Assembly: GCA_930367215.1 (NCBI GenBank)
Contig: OV884059.1
Span: 35,393,882-35,457,881 of the forward strand
DNA length: 64,000 bases
Direction of reading: 5' to 3'
Source of the DNA: Pollenia angustigena
Lineage: Eukaryota; Arthropoda; Insecta; Diptera; Polleniidae
Shown in pieces: positions 33,433-45,300 of the stretch. How positions within the stretch are numbered: the stretch's first letter is position 1; the number at the start of each line of letters is the position of its first letter. The position numbers were made by a program, and so were the translations under genes. The notes under the pieces are model-generated. The model was not told where the DNA came from and made no database searches. It worked only from the letters and a program-made list of their open reading frames with translations.

Positions 33433-34688
33433 TTACAAAAAACTAAGTTTTATTTGTTCTCTTATTTCCACAGCTTCAGAACTTTCAGAACTTTCAAAGT
33501 TGTCATTAGAAGTTACATTATTATTTATTTGTGTATCAAAATTTTCAATTAAACTGTTATATTCAACACATACATTATGTAAGGCAGCACAAACGTTTAC
33601 GATTTTGGTTGCTTTTTTAGGGCTGTAATGTAGTTGTCGGGCTCCTAATAAGCAACGAAATCGGTTTTTAAGGACCCCAATCGTTCGTTCTATTATGTTT
33701 CGTGCTTTAGCATGTTTGGTGTTGAACGTTGCTTCAGGACTTCTGTCTGCGGCGGACCGATAAGGAGTCATTAAATAGGGCTCAAGGGGATAGCCAGCAT
33801 CACCTACAAGAAAATTGTTTTGGTTTTGAAATAAATCTAAAAACAATTAGTATTACTACCTAATAGCCAACAATTTCTATCACCACCTTCGTAGCGTTGG
33901 CGTAAATTTTGTTTAACTACGCTAATGTTCCAAATGAGAGAGTCATGAGATGAGCCCGGATACCGAGCATCTACAAATCTAATTTTCATTTTGTGATCGC
34001 AAATCTAAAAATAAAATACGGAGAATTATATACATATTAAAAAGAAAAAATATATAACTTTATCTTACAATCATAGCATTGAGACTAAAATATCCTTTCC
34101 TATTATAATAAACACTTTGATCTTCCTTCGGAGGAGCCAAAATCTTTATGTGGGTCCCATCTATGCACCCAATAACTCCAGGAAATCCTGTTTTTTCAAA
34201 AAAGTACAATTTAGATTCCATTTTTTCTTCATCTGTCATTTCAAACTTAATAAATTGTGGACATATGACATTTTGCAATACATTAAGAGTCTCTTCCAAA
34301 ATTAGAGACACGGAAGATTGTGACAATCCAAGGTTAAAATCATTTCCAACACTTGACTGATACGAGCCTTGTGCCAAGAAACGTAATGTTGTTGCCAGCT
34401 TTAACGTGGTCGGAATGAATGTTGATCTCACACACCGCTTCATCGAAGGCTCTATCTTGTCCAATACGAATTTAAATGCGCTTTTGTTAAGACGATAATA
34501 TTCAACAAACCTTTAATGAAGTATACATTTTTTAAATAAGTATTCATAAGTTTTTACCAATTATGTTTTTAAACGTACCTGGCGTCCGGCAATTTGAAAA
34601 TGTCCGATCTTTGTCTTATGACTCGTCTTTGAATCTTGAGATTTTTTTTGTTTTCTTCATCACACGAACTTTCATCAGAATCCGACAT
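33433..34688 (-). CDS. PIF/Harbinger transposase, spliced, apparently intact (inner element)
   Basis: Exons 34688-34579, 34510-34069, 34004-33860 and 33803-33433 join in phases 2, 0 and 1, giving 355 residues. The frame that opens at 33846 begins in the third intron and is not the start of the last exon. N-terminus [13 protein letters not shown] is acidic, as common in this family. The DDE core shows [16 protein letters not shown] (first Asp), [11 protein letters not shown] spanning the last splice (second Asp), and [18 protein letters not shown] (Glu). [20 protein letters not shown] and [12 protein letters not shown] segments form the HTH part. With the Myb-like partner and matching TIRs the element has everything needed to move. 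Joins are inferred from phase and consensus sites. Confidence 0.8.
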
Positions 34689-35279
34689 AAAATACATTTT
34701 TATATTGCAATATACAACTTTTGAAGAAATAAAAAAATATAACATCTGTCACCAGTTAAATAGGGATGATATTTATTTATTTTGAAAAATCGATAACTTG
34801 TCGACATCAACGCAACGCTCTTAGAAAATACCGATGTAGCGTTGTTGTGATGTCGATGTCGACTAAAAGTGACAATGACTTCAAAGTAATGACGACGTCG
34901 ACGTCGACTTACATAATAGGGGTGATTATGAATAGAACCATAAATCGTTCTTCTAACTACAATAAGCTGGATACACACTATCCAATGCATTTACAGTACA
35001 ATCTACATCGATGCAATCACAAAATATCAATTTAGAAATTATATTTTGATGTTGATGAAATCTCGGATGCAATCCGAAATGAGATCATAAACACAAATAC
35101 AAATGATGCGATCTACAATAAAATTTGCCAGATTGCGTAAATGCATTGCATAGTGTGTACCCAGCATTACTAAGCATTTTATTAAGTTTTTTATACCCCT
35201 TAAAAATTATTTAAAATTATGTTAGGCCTTCTTGCATTTATTATGCCGGTATGTACATAGTTATGTCCTTATTACATAA

Positions 35280-36232
35280 CATCAATTAGCTTTTGAGCAG
35301 AGATCTCTTCATGGAGCATGACAATAATTTTTGATTGGACATCTTCTGCCACCTCTTTAGGTAATTTTAACATCAAATAATCGAGATAATTAAGAAACGG
35401 GGCATGACATTATTTTCATTTTGTTTTTTAGTCATATCCACTAATGTGGTCATGACATCAGCCACCTTTGAAACACCTGCTCTCATTTCATTCAGATATA
35501 CATTTTTCGAAGAAACTGTAGCATTTTTCTATTAAAAAAACAATTTTAGTATATGGAACATAAAAATGGGTGTCTACTCACTTAAGAATAAGTAGGTTTT
35601 TTCGGCTCCGGTGGAGTAGTAGGCATCATATCCAAATCAATGCAAATATCTTGCGCCGACTGGAAATCTGGAGAGCACAGCACCTCTGAGCAAGTAGTTC
35701 TAAAAACATTTTCATCACTAAGGTAACTTATATATAAAAAAAAAAACAATAATATAGTTACGTTCTAAGCTCCGACGCGTCCGTCAGAAATTCCAACTCC
35801 TCAGAAAACTCCCATGGATCGTGAGATTCGTCTGACAAAAACTCTAGGTCGCATCCGCTACCAGATTTTTTTGACGCTTTCCGCTTGTAGTACCGCTTGC
35901 TGTCCAGAATGCTCCTCCAATTTTGCTTACATGCTTCATCTTCACAGTACATACATACATATTTTATTAATATTGGAGATCTTAGTTCATATATTCATAA
36001 AGTATGTGTCACAAAACTTACCAGGTTTTCCAGTTTCTTTGGCAATTTCCCTCCACGATGATGTTATGGCGTTGCGGTTACAATGTAACTTATGGGACTT
36101 ATCCCATATATTTTGTCTCTTTCGTACTGCCGATATGAGCAGGCGCTTTTCTGTGTCGCTAAATTTAATTTTTTCCTGGCCATTTTTTATTTTATTTGCA
36201 CAATTAACACTTTTTATCATTTTTGTCTGCAA
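35280..36232 (-). CDS. MADF-domain protein of the outer Harbinger, possibly frame-damaged
   Basis: On the - strand the protein starts MIKSVNCANKIKN (ATG at 36230-36232) and has a MADF domain: FSDTEKRLLISAVRKRQNIW, AITSSWREIAKETGKPG, then after an intron (about 36017-35952, acceptor side reading TGTGAAGATG) DEACKQNWRSILDSKRYYKR. A third acidic part (LEFLSDESHDPWEFSEE) follows. Near the end (35500-35280) a VADVMTTLVDMTKKQ stretch and a BESS-like FLNYLDYLMLKLP segment are visible, but a CCCC run near 35402 puts them in different frames. Either a small extra splice or a 1-nt indel is present. MADF/Myb partners of PIF transposases bind DNA and help nuclear import. Exon ends are approximate. Confidence 0.6.
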
Positions 36233-37410
36233 CTGACTTAAAATTTAAACTACAATGACAAATAAAATATGAACAGCTGTTGTGTACAATTTCGCGCGAA
36301 ATAAGTGCTGCTTATATTGTTTCACAGTTGGAAAAAATGTTGCCATACTAATTTTTTGGTTGAAAATACATGTTGCCAGAAACATTTCGCAACTTTTCAC
36401 AAAATGAACAGAGTACAACTTCAGCACCATTACTTCGTATTTATTTCACACCATTTTTTTTTATATGGGATTTTGACAGCATTTCGCACGAAATGATGAA
36501 CAGAGTACCAGCCTTTACACGTAAAAGGCGATTACAGTGTTTGTAATGTGTGTTGGGTTAATACATTTTTATTTGAAAAATATTCCACTATGAAGAATTA
36601 AAGGCTAAAGTTAAAAAAGAAATAATTTTTTAAACCTAAAATAATTCAGTTAAAACTTCTTTTTCTATTAGGAAAATATAAAACACTTTATATTTGTGTT
36701 TGAAAATGGATAGATAAATACTTACAAAAGAATAAATTTATATTCACTATCAATGAATATAATTTAAATAATAATTACTTTGATAATTAAATAATTTTTT
36801 TTTTAAGATGATAACGCAATTGAGGAAGATGTTAGTACATAAATTAAATAGCCAATTCTTATGTAAGGAAAATTAAATAAATTTGCAAACTTTTTGGCAA
36901 AAAATTTCAGATTTATAACGTGAACATTTTATGGCAGCATTTGGTACAATTTTTGGTCCTTCCGCATTCTTCCGCAAATGTGGAAAGAATTTTTTAATGT
37001 AACAGAGTTTTGATGTTCACTGGAAAATTTATCTTTGCAAGTTATTCGTTTTTTAAAGATTATTTAAAAATTAATAATTTAAACTGTTTTGATATTAATT
37101 TTAAAACGGATTTAATAAAAATGTCAAACTCAAATATTTGTATATGGAATATACTTAAAACTTTATATTTAACTACAATTTCTTTGTAAAACTTTTATTT
37201 TGATTAATTCTTTTGAAATTTCATAAGTTATAAACATTAGATAATTCTGAATTGTTCTTATTTGTAAGTAAGAATAGGTTTTATTGTATTTAAAATAGGT
37301 ATTTTTAATTGGCCGATTTTTTGCCGATTTTTTTTATATTAAAGTGCCGATAATGCCGGTTTTTTTTTTAAAATATGCCGATTTTTTATCAAAATTATCT
37401 GGCACCCCTG

Positions 37411-38429
37411 TTCAAAGCTGAACCGAACCAAGTCATAAAATAAAATGCATTTTTGTATTTCAAAACTGGTGCGAAATTCTTCGCAAAGTTTAACTCTATC
37501 GAGTTCTGTAACGGACTAAATCAAAGTTTTTCGTTCCAAACGTAACGGTAATAAACCCATGTCAATGGCTCCTGAAATTAATGGAAATTCACTTACTCAA
37601 ACTCAAAATATTATCGAATTTTCATTTTTGACTTGGTTCGCTTCAGCTCTGAGAACTCCATATGTACATAGCATTAGGCAGGAGTTTCGGGTGCGAGCAG
37701 CGTTGCCAGAAGGTTTGGAAGGAAAATCTTAATTTGGCGAAAAAAATCTTATTTTGAAGAGAAAAATCTTAAAATTTTTTTAATTCAACATTTTATTAAA
37801 GGTACAAAAAGTAGTAACGATTAATAATAAATAAAAGATTTCTTAAAACTATTAAAAGTGAAATACATGTAAACATACATATGTACGTGTGTAGATATCT
37901 GTAAAGTAATCGTCGTATTTATAAAATTAACAAAAAATAGAGACAAAAAAAAGGTAAAAATAATCCAATTTAGTAGTATGTACATTAGGGTGGCCGTTAT
38001 TTTCTTTTTTTTGATTTCTTATATTCTCCCCCCCCAAATCGGTTCAGTTTTATGTAAAAAAAAATACAAAAAAATTTCGTAGCGATAAGTTGTGTTTTAG
38101 GGGGGGCGTCCGCCCCTCAAAGTTTGCCATCAAGCCATTTATTCAAATGTAATTTGTTTGCATATGACTATTTCTTAAAAACAACATTTTACAAGAATAT
38201 GATATATGGCAATATTTTAGCTCTTCTAGTCAACAACATTAGCCTCGAAGAAAGTTTTTTGCTAAAATTAATATTTAAGAAAATAATTAAGAAAATAACA
38301 ACAAAATTCCAAACATTTTATATACGTTTTATATATATAAAAGAGGGATTTAATGTCAAGTGAACTAATTTTGAAATCGATGTCTTTCGATTTGGATGAA
38401 ATTTGAACCAACGTTAGTCCTATTGAATA
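37411..38429. other. No gene recognised
   Basis: Intergenic. Includes AAAAATCTTA-type short direct repeats at 37725-37775 and C/G homopolymers near 38030 and 38101. The short ORF at 38124 has no recognisable features. Confidence 0.3.
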
Positions 38430-39192
38430 CAGTATTTATCGGATATAAGAACATCTCATATAAGAACAAAACGCTTATAAGAAACCTTTTCAAAAACACC
38501 ATGTCTTTTTTGTGATTTTTCTAACAAAAAAGGTTTCATATAAGAAAAACGCTTATAAGAAAAAAACTGATAAAAGAACATTTTTCTTAAACACCAAAAT
38601 TACAAAATGTATAGAAAAACAATTTATATAAGAAACTTCCAACGGCAACACAGAATTTATGTAGTTTGCATGGACAACTCTGTTTTCTGACAGTTTAACA
38701 ACAAGAACAAAGTTTTTTTTTACTTTTAGTTTTAGATAAGCGAGCTGGTATTCATGAGAAGCTTTGTGTTTTTTGTCAATAAAAACAAAAGTTAAAATTT
38801 TAATAGAAATATAAAACGGTATAAAAAGAAACGAAATTGCAAAAAAATGTAATATTGGACTTTCAACGTTATCTAAAATAGTTGAAAACTCAAAAGACAT
38901 AGACAATAATTATTTAAAAGTTAAAAACGTTAACATGGGGTCTTCACCTGACAATTTTTTTTCATACCAAACGTCAAAGTTTGACGTTTATTATAACAAA
39001 AAATTGTCAGGCGAAGACCCTATGTAACAAAAAAAAAAAAGAGACAGAAAACCAAAATATGAAAGTCTTATGGCCATATCTACTTATATAAGAAATAAGT
39101 TTCTTATATAAAATAGTTGTATATAAGAAAGAAACGCTTATAAGAAACTTTTTTCCTGGATTTTTTAAGTTTCTTATATCCGATAAATACTG
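38430..39192. mobile_element. pogo-like MITE with TA duplication
   Basis: Left CAGTATTTATCGGATATAAG is inverted at the right end (CTTATATCCGATAAATACTG), with TA on both sides (38428-38429, 39193-39194). Both halves repeat ACGCTTATAAGAAA and CATATAAGAA motifs. It has no transposase, and a smaller palindromic MITE sits at 38938-39020. Confidence 0.7.
38938..39020. mobile_element. 83-bp near-perfect palindromic MITE
   Basis: GGGTCTTCACCTGACAATTT and AAATTGTCAGGCGAAGACCC are inverse with one mismatch. The centre also has an inverse pair ACGTCAAAGT/TTTGACGT. It lies inside the pogo-like MITE at 38430-39192. Confidence 0.6.
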
Positions 39193-39194
39193 TA

Positions 39195-40189
39195 GTAATT
39201 TAGACACAAATTTTCAACAAGATCGGTCAAAAAGTTTCTGAGTTTGGGGGGGTCAAAGTTTGAAATTTTGGCCATATAGGTGTTCTTTCACATCCATGTA
39301 ACTTATTACCAATTGGGGTTAGCAAAATTTGTCCCAAGCAGCTTAGATAGCTATTTGGTCAATCTTTAAAAAAAAAAATTTTTTGTTTTTTTTTTGAATT
39401 TTTTAAAATTTTTTTTTTAAATTTACAACTTGGCAAAAAAAAAAAAAAAAAAAGTTTTAAATATAAAAAAAATATGTTAAAAAATTTTTTAAAAAAACCA
39501 AAAAATTTTTTTTAATTTTTCCTAAATTAATTTTCCAATTTAAAAAAATTTTTAAATTATTTACGGCTAATTTTACCAAGTTCAGCTATAATTAACTATA
39601 CTTAAACAATAGGTTTTTTGTCTTTTATAATGAAAGTTAATTAAACCTGAACTTGGTGAAATTGGCCATTAATCTATAAAATCCAAAACAAAAAAATAGT
39701 TTGGATTATTTTTATTTCACAAAATCTGGAAATATTTAAAATCAAGTGCAATTGAAAACGATGAATATTTTCAATAAAATTTTTGTAAAAATTAACTTAT
39801 CTTTTTCTTATTTCAGTAGTTTAGGTAAAGAAAAGTGGTCCTCAAACGTATTAGGTATTTTTAAAAATTTTTAACACGGAGAATTTTCCAAATTTTTTTG
39901 TTTTCAATTTCACGTGAATTCGATTTCCAGAACATGCCCGAAAATTAAAAAAAGTTCTAAATTTAGATTTTATTTTCGTCTTTCTCAGGTGTGGAAAAGG
40001 AAAGACTATTGGAAGAGGTAGCCATAAAATCATAACAACATGAAAATATACCTCCGCTACGAGCCACCCATTATAATTTAGATTTCTACTGTGTATTTAT
40101 GAGAAAACAATGACCACAGCGTTAAAACCCTTATTATTTTAGAACTTTTTTTTAACACAACATAATTTTTGTAAGCCAGTACTTGTAAA
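39195..40189. other. AT-rich low-complexity DNA, no gene recognised
   Basis: Long A and T homopolymers at 39368-39550. Two inverse copies of a CAATTTCACCAAGTTCAGGT-like segment (39575-39590 and 39648-39668) suggest another decayed palindrome. Confidence 0.35.
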
Positions 40190-40339
40190 TATAGATTGAG
40201 CACAAAACAGTACAAAAAACTGTACAAAGTGTAAAAAACAGTACATTTGCGTACTGTTTTAGGAGTTGTGCATAAAACAGTACAATTGCAAAAAATCAGT
40301 ACATGTACTGCTTAAAACAGTACGTATGGCAACCCTAAG
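40190..40339. repeat. Right end of a hAT MITE related to 10197-10860
   Basis: Ends TATGGCAACCCTA at about 40339 and carries clustered AACAGTACA/TGTACTGTTT motifs, like the GTACTGG-rich element at 10197-10860. The other end was not found. Confidence 0.5.
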
Positions 40340-40344
40340 CTTAA

Positions 40345-41095
40345 GGCACCAGTAGGAAGAGCAAAGGGCAATTGAGTGACAAATACATTTAACAACAAAT
40401 AAATTTGGAATTTCGTTCTTTAATAATCTGGCAACAGAATGATTCTGGCCTGTCATATTTGGGGCACCATCTGTTGCGAATCCTATTAAATTTTGTTGGT
40501 AAAATATATTGTACTTTTCAAAATAAGCTTTTATTTGTTTAAATATTGTTAACGCGTCACAACTGTCCACCTCAATTAAGCCAAAAAAAATATCTTGTAA
40601 AGTACAATTAATAGCTACCCGGATTACTAAACAAAGCGATTTTTTGTAACCTACATACATATATCAGTAGACTCATCTATGTACAATGCAAATTGTTGAT
40701 GGCGTAGTATATTACAAACAAACTCAAATTGTGTCCGGCCTAAAACATTTTTAACCAGGCATGTAGTTTTGTTCTGCCACATATAAGATTTGGTGTTACC
40801 TTAGAATCGGGAACTGAAGATTTCTTCTATAAAAGCACTTAAATGGAGCTCTAGGGTTTGTACACTTCTTATTTCTGCAGCTTTACTCTCAAACTGCTTT
40901 TCAATTTTGGTTTGGCCACCACTAATACAATTTGCCCTTTTTTTATGCTTTTGAGTTGATTGATGCTTTAATAAATCCGATTTACCTCCAGTTACTTTGA
41001 GAATCGAATCACATATTGTCCAAACATTTCCTCCTCGCCTAATGAGTTCACTTTTGTCGATAACCATTTATTAAAGATTTTCATCCATGCATGGT
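40345..41095 (-). pseudogene. hAT transposase pseudogene
   Basis: On the - strand from about 41090 an N-terminal block with KVTGGKSDLLKHQSTQKHKK (a BED-finger-like HxxxxxH pattern) leads, after a short frame break, to ALYIDESTDI near 40680 (the first catalytic Asp region of hAT). It continues with SLCLVIRVAINCTLQDIFFG and LIGFATDGAPNMTGQNHSV, then VKCICHSIALCSS (the RW/CxxH region). The protein ends near 40345 at the hAT MITE terminus, before the dimerisation domain. Overall it resembles SCAND3/ZBED-type hAT proteins. It is truncated and frameshifted. Confidence 0.7.
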
Positions 41096-41401
41096 TTACT
41101 TTTTGCCTTTTTGCTTGGAAGTCTAAAATTTAGAATTTATTAACTAATGTAAGCTAATAATAGGACAATTATTGTTTGTTTTTTCTTACCAACTCATCTT
41201 CAACCAAAATTTCTTCGTTTTCAGCTTCACGGGTGTTATTGTTTCTTATTTAAATTAAGAGGTTCCATTAAAAATTATTAAATAAAATACATGCATATGT
41301 ATACATACAGTATGTTCGTATGTTTGGGAAAATATTAATTTATAAAAAATTAGATTAATAGTGTATTAAAAAGAACTTCAAAACTCTTGCGTTTTCAATT
41401 T

Positions 41402-42500
41402 TCAGAACACCCCTGATAATATTATACATACATATAAACCTGGGGCAGTATCGTTCTCTTCTATAGCGATGTTATGAAGAACAGCTAAAGCTACAATGAC
41501 TATCTTTACGTTAGAAAAAGTAACGGTCATACCATCTAACAAACAGCGAAATCTTTGCTTCCAACATCGCTCCACAGGATTTCGTGGTGCAATGTGAGCA
41601 ATGTTGTATTTAACATCCTTTTCATTTTTAGGTCGCTGCAGCGGAGTAAATAAATGGGGCGTTAGTTTATAGCCTGAATCACCAAAAAGCCGGCCTCTAA
41701 ATTCATTCTTTTCAAATCGCTCTTTTACTTTAGATTCATTGAAAATGCGGCAGTCATGTGTACTGCCCCTCCATCTTGCCACTATGTCTAAAATTCTAAG
41801 TTGGGCGTCGCAAACCACCTACATAGTACATCATAATTAAATTAAATTATGTATATATTACATTTATATATATATTCCTATTTATATAAAATTGTGCTAA
41901 GTCACCTCCAATATTTTTTAATTTTGATGTGGGTTCCATCTATAGCCCCAATAATTCCAGGGAAGTTCCTGATTTCCCTAAACTGTTTTGCTATTTTCAC
42001 ATCTTCTTCAACAGATGATGGCATTTTAATGTAGTCTTTTCCGTACTTAGCCAAGGCACGAGAAGCTTTTGCACAAATCCTGCTTACCGTTGGTTGTGCA
42101 AGACCATGAAGGTCTCCAGCATCATCTCGAAACTAGAAAAGGTTTTGTGTCTACGGTAAAATTACTTTCATAGAATACATAACATACCTCTCTTCGTCCC
42201 CAACAGCGTAAAGCTACTAAAACCTGAAGTTCTCGTGAAGTTCCGCATCTTCTACGTTCTACAGATATATCCGTTTTGATCAAATTAACTATTTTTCTTA
42301 CCGTTTGTTTATTAAAACGGTATAACTGTTTAAATTGGTTGTCCGGAAGAGAGACCAGCCTCTTTTCATAAATTTTAGTTTGACGATAGTTTGAAATTTG
42401 GGCAATAGTTTCTATTAGAAACAAATTGCAATTATATTATACAATTATAAAAATAACAATGGTTCTTACCAATTCGTTTGATCGTATATAGCGCGTCCAT
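41402..42500 (-). pseudogene. PIF/Harbinger transposase, probably defective (third copy)
   Basis: Putative exons on the - strand: 42500-42470 (MDALYTIKRI), 42411-42188 (QISNYRQTKIYEKRLVSL, HTH-like), 42132-41906 (GLAQPTVSRICAKASRALAK, then [16 protein letters not shown] with the first Asp) and 41818-41402 (VVCDAQLRILDIVARWRGS, GRLFGDSGYKLTP with the second Asp, NPVERCWKQRFRCLL with the Glu). The segment linking the third and fourth exons lacks the usual YYNRKGYYSLN-type strand, and the phases do not agree. The ERCF-GVW block is shortened. Both point to a damaged HARBI1-like transposase. TIRs were not located. Confidence 0.65.
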
Positions 42501-42647
42501 TATTAAAAAAAAAATCAACAAAATTTTAGAAGAACTTAATTTGTTCGTCAAAATCTTCAAAATTACAATCAACACAAAGTAAAAATTTCATTTTAAAATA
42601 GGTTTAAACAAGGGTCGAACCTAATTTAAAATTTGTTGGTTTGCACA

Positions 42648-43283
42648 AGCCCAATGTGCACAAAAACGGATGCGGATCCGTTATGGACCCGTTCCGGATC
42701 CGTAAAAAAGTTAGAAACGGAATCAGTGCAATCACGAATTTACGGATCCGTTTCTGACTCGTTACGGATCCGTAAAAAAGTTAGAAACGGAATCAGTGTA
42801 ATCGCGATTTGACTGATCCGTTTCTGTCCCGTTTCGGATCCGTAAAAAAGTTAAAAACAAACTTTTTTTAATATTCTATGAATTGTTTTTAATGTATTTT
42901 ACTTTTATATGTTAATTTTAAATGAACTCACTGAATTGTTTTTACTTTACTATCAAATGACTGTGAATTTAATAATAATAATAAAAAAAAAATTAAAACA
43001 AAAAATTCATCACAATATTAAATCTTTTTTATTAAAAACACACAGTGGATTCCGTTTTATTAAAATACACGGGTCCGCAACGGATCCTAATATGATGTCC
43101 GTAACGAGTCCGTAACGGTCCAAAAAAACGGACATAAAATCCGTTTTTGAATCCGTTTTTTCGAGAGGAATTTCTCCCGCTTGCGGATCCGTAACGGATC
43201 AGTAACGGATTCCGTTACGGATAGAAAATACGAAGATGCGGATCCGTTACGGATCCGAAACGGATCCGTTTGGCACACTGGGA
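42648..43283. mobile_element. TIR element crowded with GGATCCGT motifs
   Basis: Left end CCCAATGTGCACAAAAACGG and right end CCGTTTGGCACACTGGGAGG are inverse with mismatches. The body holds more than a dozen GGATCCG-type motifs in both orientations, in two dense blocks (42670-42845 and 43070-43270). The left block is made of two to three direct units of about 75 bp that contain AAAAAAGTTAGAAACGGAAT. The central part is AT-rich. There is no transposase. Confidence 0.55.
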
Positions 43284-43928
43284 GGTTTATGAATACGGCT
43301 GTAAATGTATATTAAGATTTTCAAAAGAAACGTGCTTGTATATGTTTATGCAAATTCTTTAAAAATTTAAATATTTTAGCTTTATAACTAATTTAGAATT
43401 ATAAACATAGGTTGTTATCTTCACGGTGTTCTAAAAATCGCCATTTCCGGTTGTTCTAAAAACATGGTAACACCTATGTCAAATGAAAAACACTCATTTA
43501 TTTTACTTTGTTTTTATCGGTAAGAGAGGATTTTTCTACTCTCTTCAAATTGAGTGAAAAAAAAATTTGTTTGTTGTTATCTACTTTGTTATGTTCACGG
43601 CGATCAAAATATTACCATAATATTGAACGATTTGAACCAGAGTTGTTACAGTACAAAAAGGGTTAATTTTTCAGTATGTATACATAAATAAAAAAAAAAA
43701 ATGATTGTACATCAAAAATAATAATAACGATTTTTGCAAAAATTTATTATATAAATGGCAAAATAAGTAAAAAATGAAGATATTGCAAAAATAACTAAAA
43801 AAAAGCCGATATTGCAAAAATAACTATAAAAGCCGATATTGCCAAAAAAAAAAGCCCTAACAAATATAGCTAATTTTCTTTGTTTTTTTAATTCGGAATT
43901 TGTGTTCAATTAAAGTCATTCTATCTGT
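43284..43928. other. No gene recognised
   Basis: AT-rich. Three short tandem copies of GCCGATATTGCAAAAATAAC occur at 43765-43850. Confidence 0.35.
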
Positions 43929-45122
43929 ACTGAAATTCTGTAACATTTTAACGACAAAAAATTGTCGTTAAGTAGTCAAAATTCGTTAGCTAACGAAAAT
44001 TGTCGTTAAGAGCTATTCTGTAATGAAATTTTAACAATTTTTATCGGCAAAAAATGTCGGTATCTAACGACACAAAAAAAGTTCTTGTTAAATAATAACG
44101 ACAATAAATGTACTGTTAACAGATTAAAAATATAGAGGAAGTAGCCAATTTTTAACACAAAAAAAGTAAGAAAGTATAGTCGATCAAGTCCGACTCTACA
44201 TTGCAGTATTTGGGCGATCATGTTTTCGCCAAAAAGAGTATGTTGTGAGGTTAATATTCACATAAGACCTTTTTGTGCCAAATATTATCTAAGTAACTAC
44301 TACCATTATTAGTGTATTCGTATGGGAGCTGTGGTCAAATATGGACCGATTCTAAAAAAATTTGTTCTGGTGATTTATGTAGGTTACGACAAAATATTTT
44401 TGGATCTTATTCAACTCAAATGTCTATAAAATAAGATGGCTATTAATAGGCACAAACCCCTATTCCGGAAAAAAGTTTTCATGTGGGCTAAAAATTAAAT
44501 AAATGCTTCTCACCATTATAAAAAGGTTTCGACCTTGTGACAATAAACGCATATGTGCCAAACTTTATAAAATTATTTTTAAAATTGCGACCTGTAATTT
44601 GCGCACAAGATTATCTTGTACAGACAACCAGCCATCCTGATAGAAGGACGGGCTTCGTTAAATGGATTCTGACATTGATTCTGAGTTAATCGATATACTA
44701 AAAGGCAGGCCCAGAACCTTTATTTAAATGTGTTACACACATTCGTACAAACACATAATATCCTCTTCACATACAGTAGTGTAGGTATAAAAAGTAAGAG
44801 CAGAATGTTGTGCTACAGTGGCTCAGTCACCTGGAAATTTTTCCCCTTTGTATAAAAAGATTTAAAACCAACATATTTGTTTAGAAATATAATCAATATT
44901 TACACGTTTTCAAATTTTTTTTTGTATTTTTTATTAATTTTAAAAAATTTTTACTTTGACGTTCTTATATTTTTACCGATATTTGTCGTCAATATTTCTA
45001 AACAAAAATATTTGTTTATTTAAAATACAGAATAACAAATTCGTTAAAGTAACCGAGATTTCTCGTTAATTAACGATATCGGTAGTTTTATTCAAAAAGT
45101 TACAGAATTGAGGTACTGGTAA
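43929..45122. mobile_element. TIR element with repeat family B inside
   Basis: Left GTACTGAAATTCTGTAACAT with TTTAACGAC and right GTTACAGAATTGAGGTAC are inverted. Several TAACGACA/TGTCGTTA motifs flank both ends. The middle (44155-44793) is a copy of dispersed repeat family B that splits it. Confidence 0.5.
44155..44793 (+). repeat. Dispersed repeat family B, second copy
   Basis: Starts AAAAAAAGTAAGAAAGTATA and GTCGATCAAGTCCGAC, ends CAGTAGTGTAGGTATAAAAA. The order of blocks matches 25275-25985. Confidence 0.55.
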
Positions 45123-45300
45123 ACCAAAAAATAAGCATTTGCTTTCTTTTTTGGTTGCCCTAATTTTTTTATTTTTTTTTTAAATTTATTTTTATTATTG
45201 AATCTTTCTTATCGAAATTTACAATATGTATTCAAATCTTAATTCTACTTGTTGTTTATTAGTTGTTACCAGTGTAACCACTAACTGCTGTATTCAAATT

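Larger units (their letters stand above)
32191..34925 (+). mobile_element. Intact-looking PIF/Harbinger element (inner), TTA target site
   Basis: The left end TTCACCCTTATTATGTAAGT with CGACGGCGTC and the right end GACGTCGACTTACATAATAG with GGGTGA are inverted. TTA lies on both flanks (32188-32190 and 34926-34928). It encodes a Myb-like protein on + and a transposase on -, both readable without a break after splicing. The length of 2.7 kb is normal for insect Harbingers. Related ends occur at 24737 and 27698. Confidence 0.8.
29006..36508 (+). mobile_element. PIF/Harbinger element with intact transposase and MADF partner (outer)
   Basis: The termini GTACTCTGTTCA (29006) and TGAACAGAGTAC (ending 36508) are inverse, and a little further in both ends share TCGTGCGAAAT-like sequence. 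The element has two genes in the usual opposite arrangement: a spliced transposase on + (29340-30820) and a MADF protein on - (about 35280-36232). A second Harbinger (32191-34925) and a MITE (31154-31315) are inserted. A clean 3-bp target duplication was not resolved (CTA left, CAG right). Without insertions it is about 4.6 kb. Confidence 0.75.
28889..37410. mobile_element. Short hAT element carrying two nested Harbingers
   Basis: The left end CAGGCCTGCCA (28889) and right end TGGCACCCCTG (ending 37410) are hAT-type inverted termini. Flanks are TTTAAAGC (28881-28888) and TTCAAAGC (37411-37418), an 8-bp duplication with one difference. Both ends are packed with GCCGATTTTTTG motifs. Without the Harbinger insertion at 29006-36508 the element is about 1.0 kb and non-coding, so it is a MITE-like hAT copy. 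Confidence 0.7.

Noticed and set aside
33804..33846. Start of the inner Harbinger transposase last exon at 33846
   Set aside because: The first codons lie in an intron; the acceptor at 33804 restores the phase and the conserved GDAGYP block.
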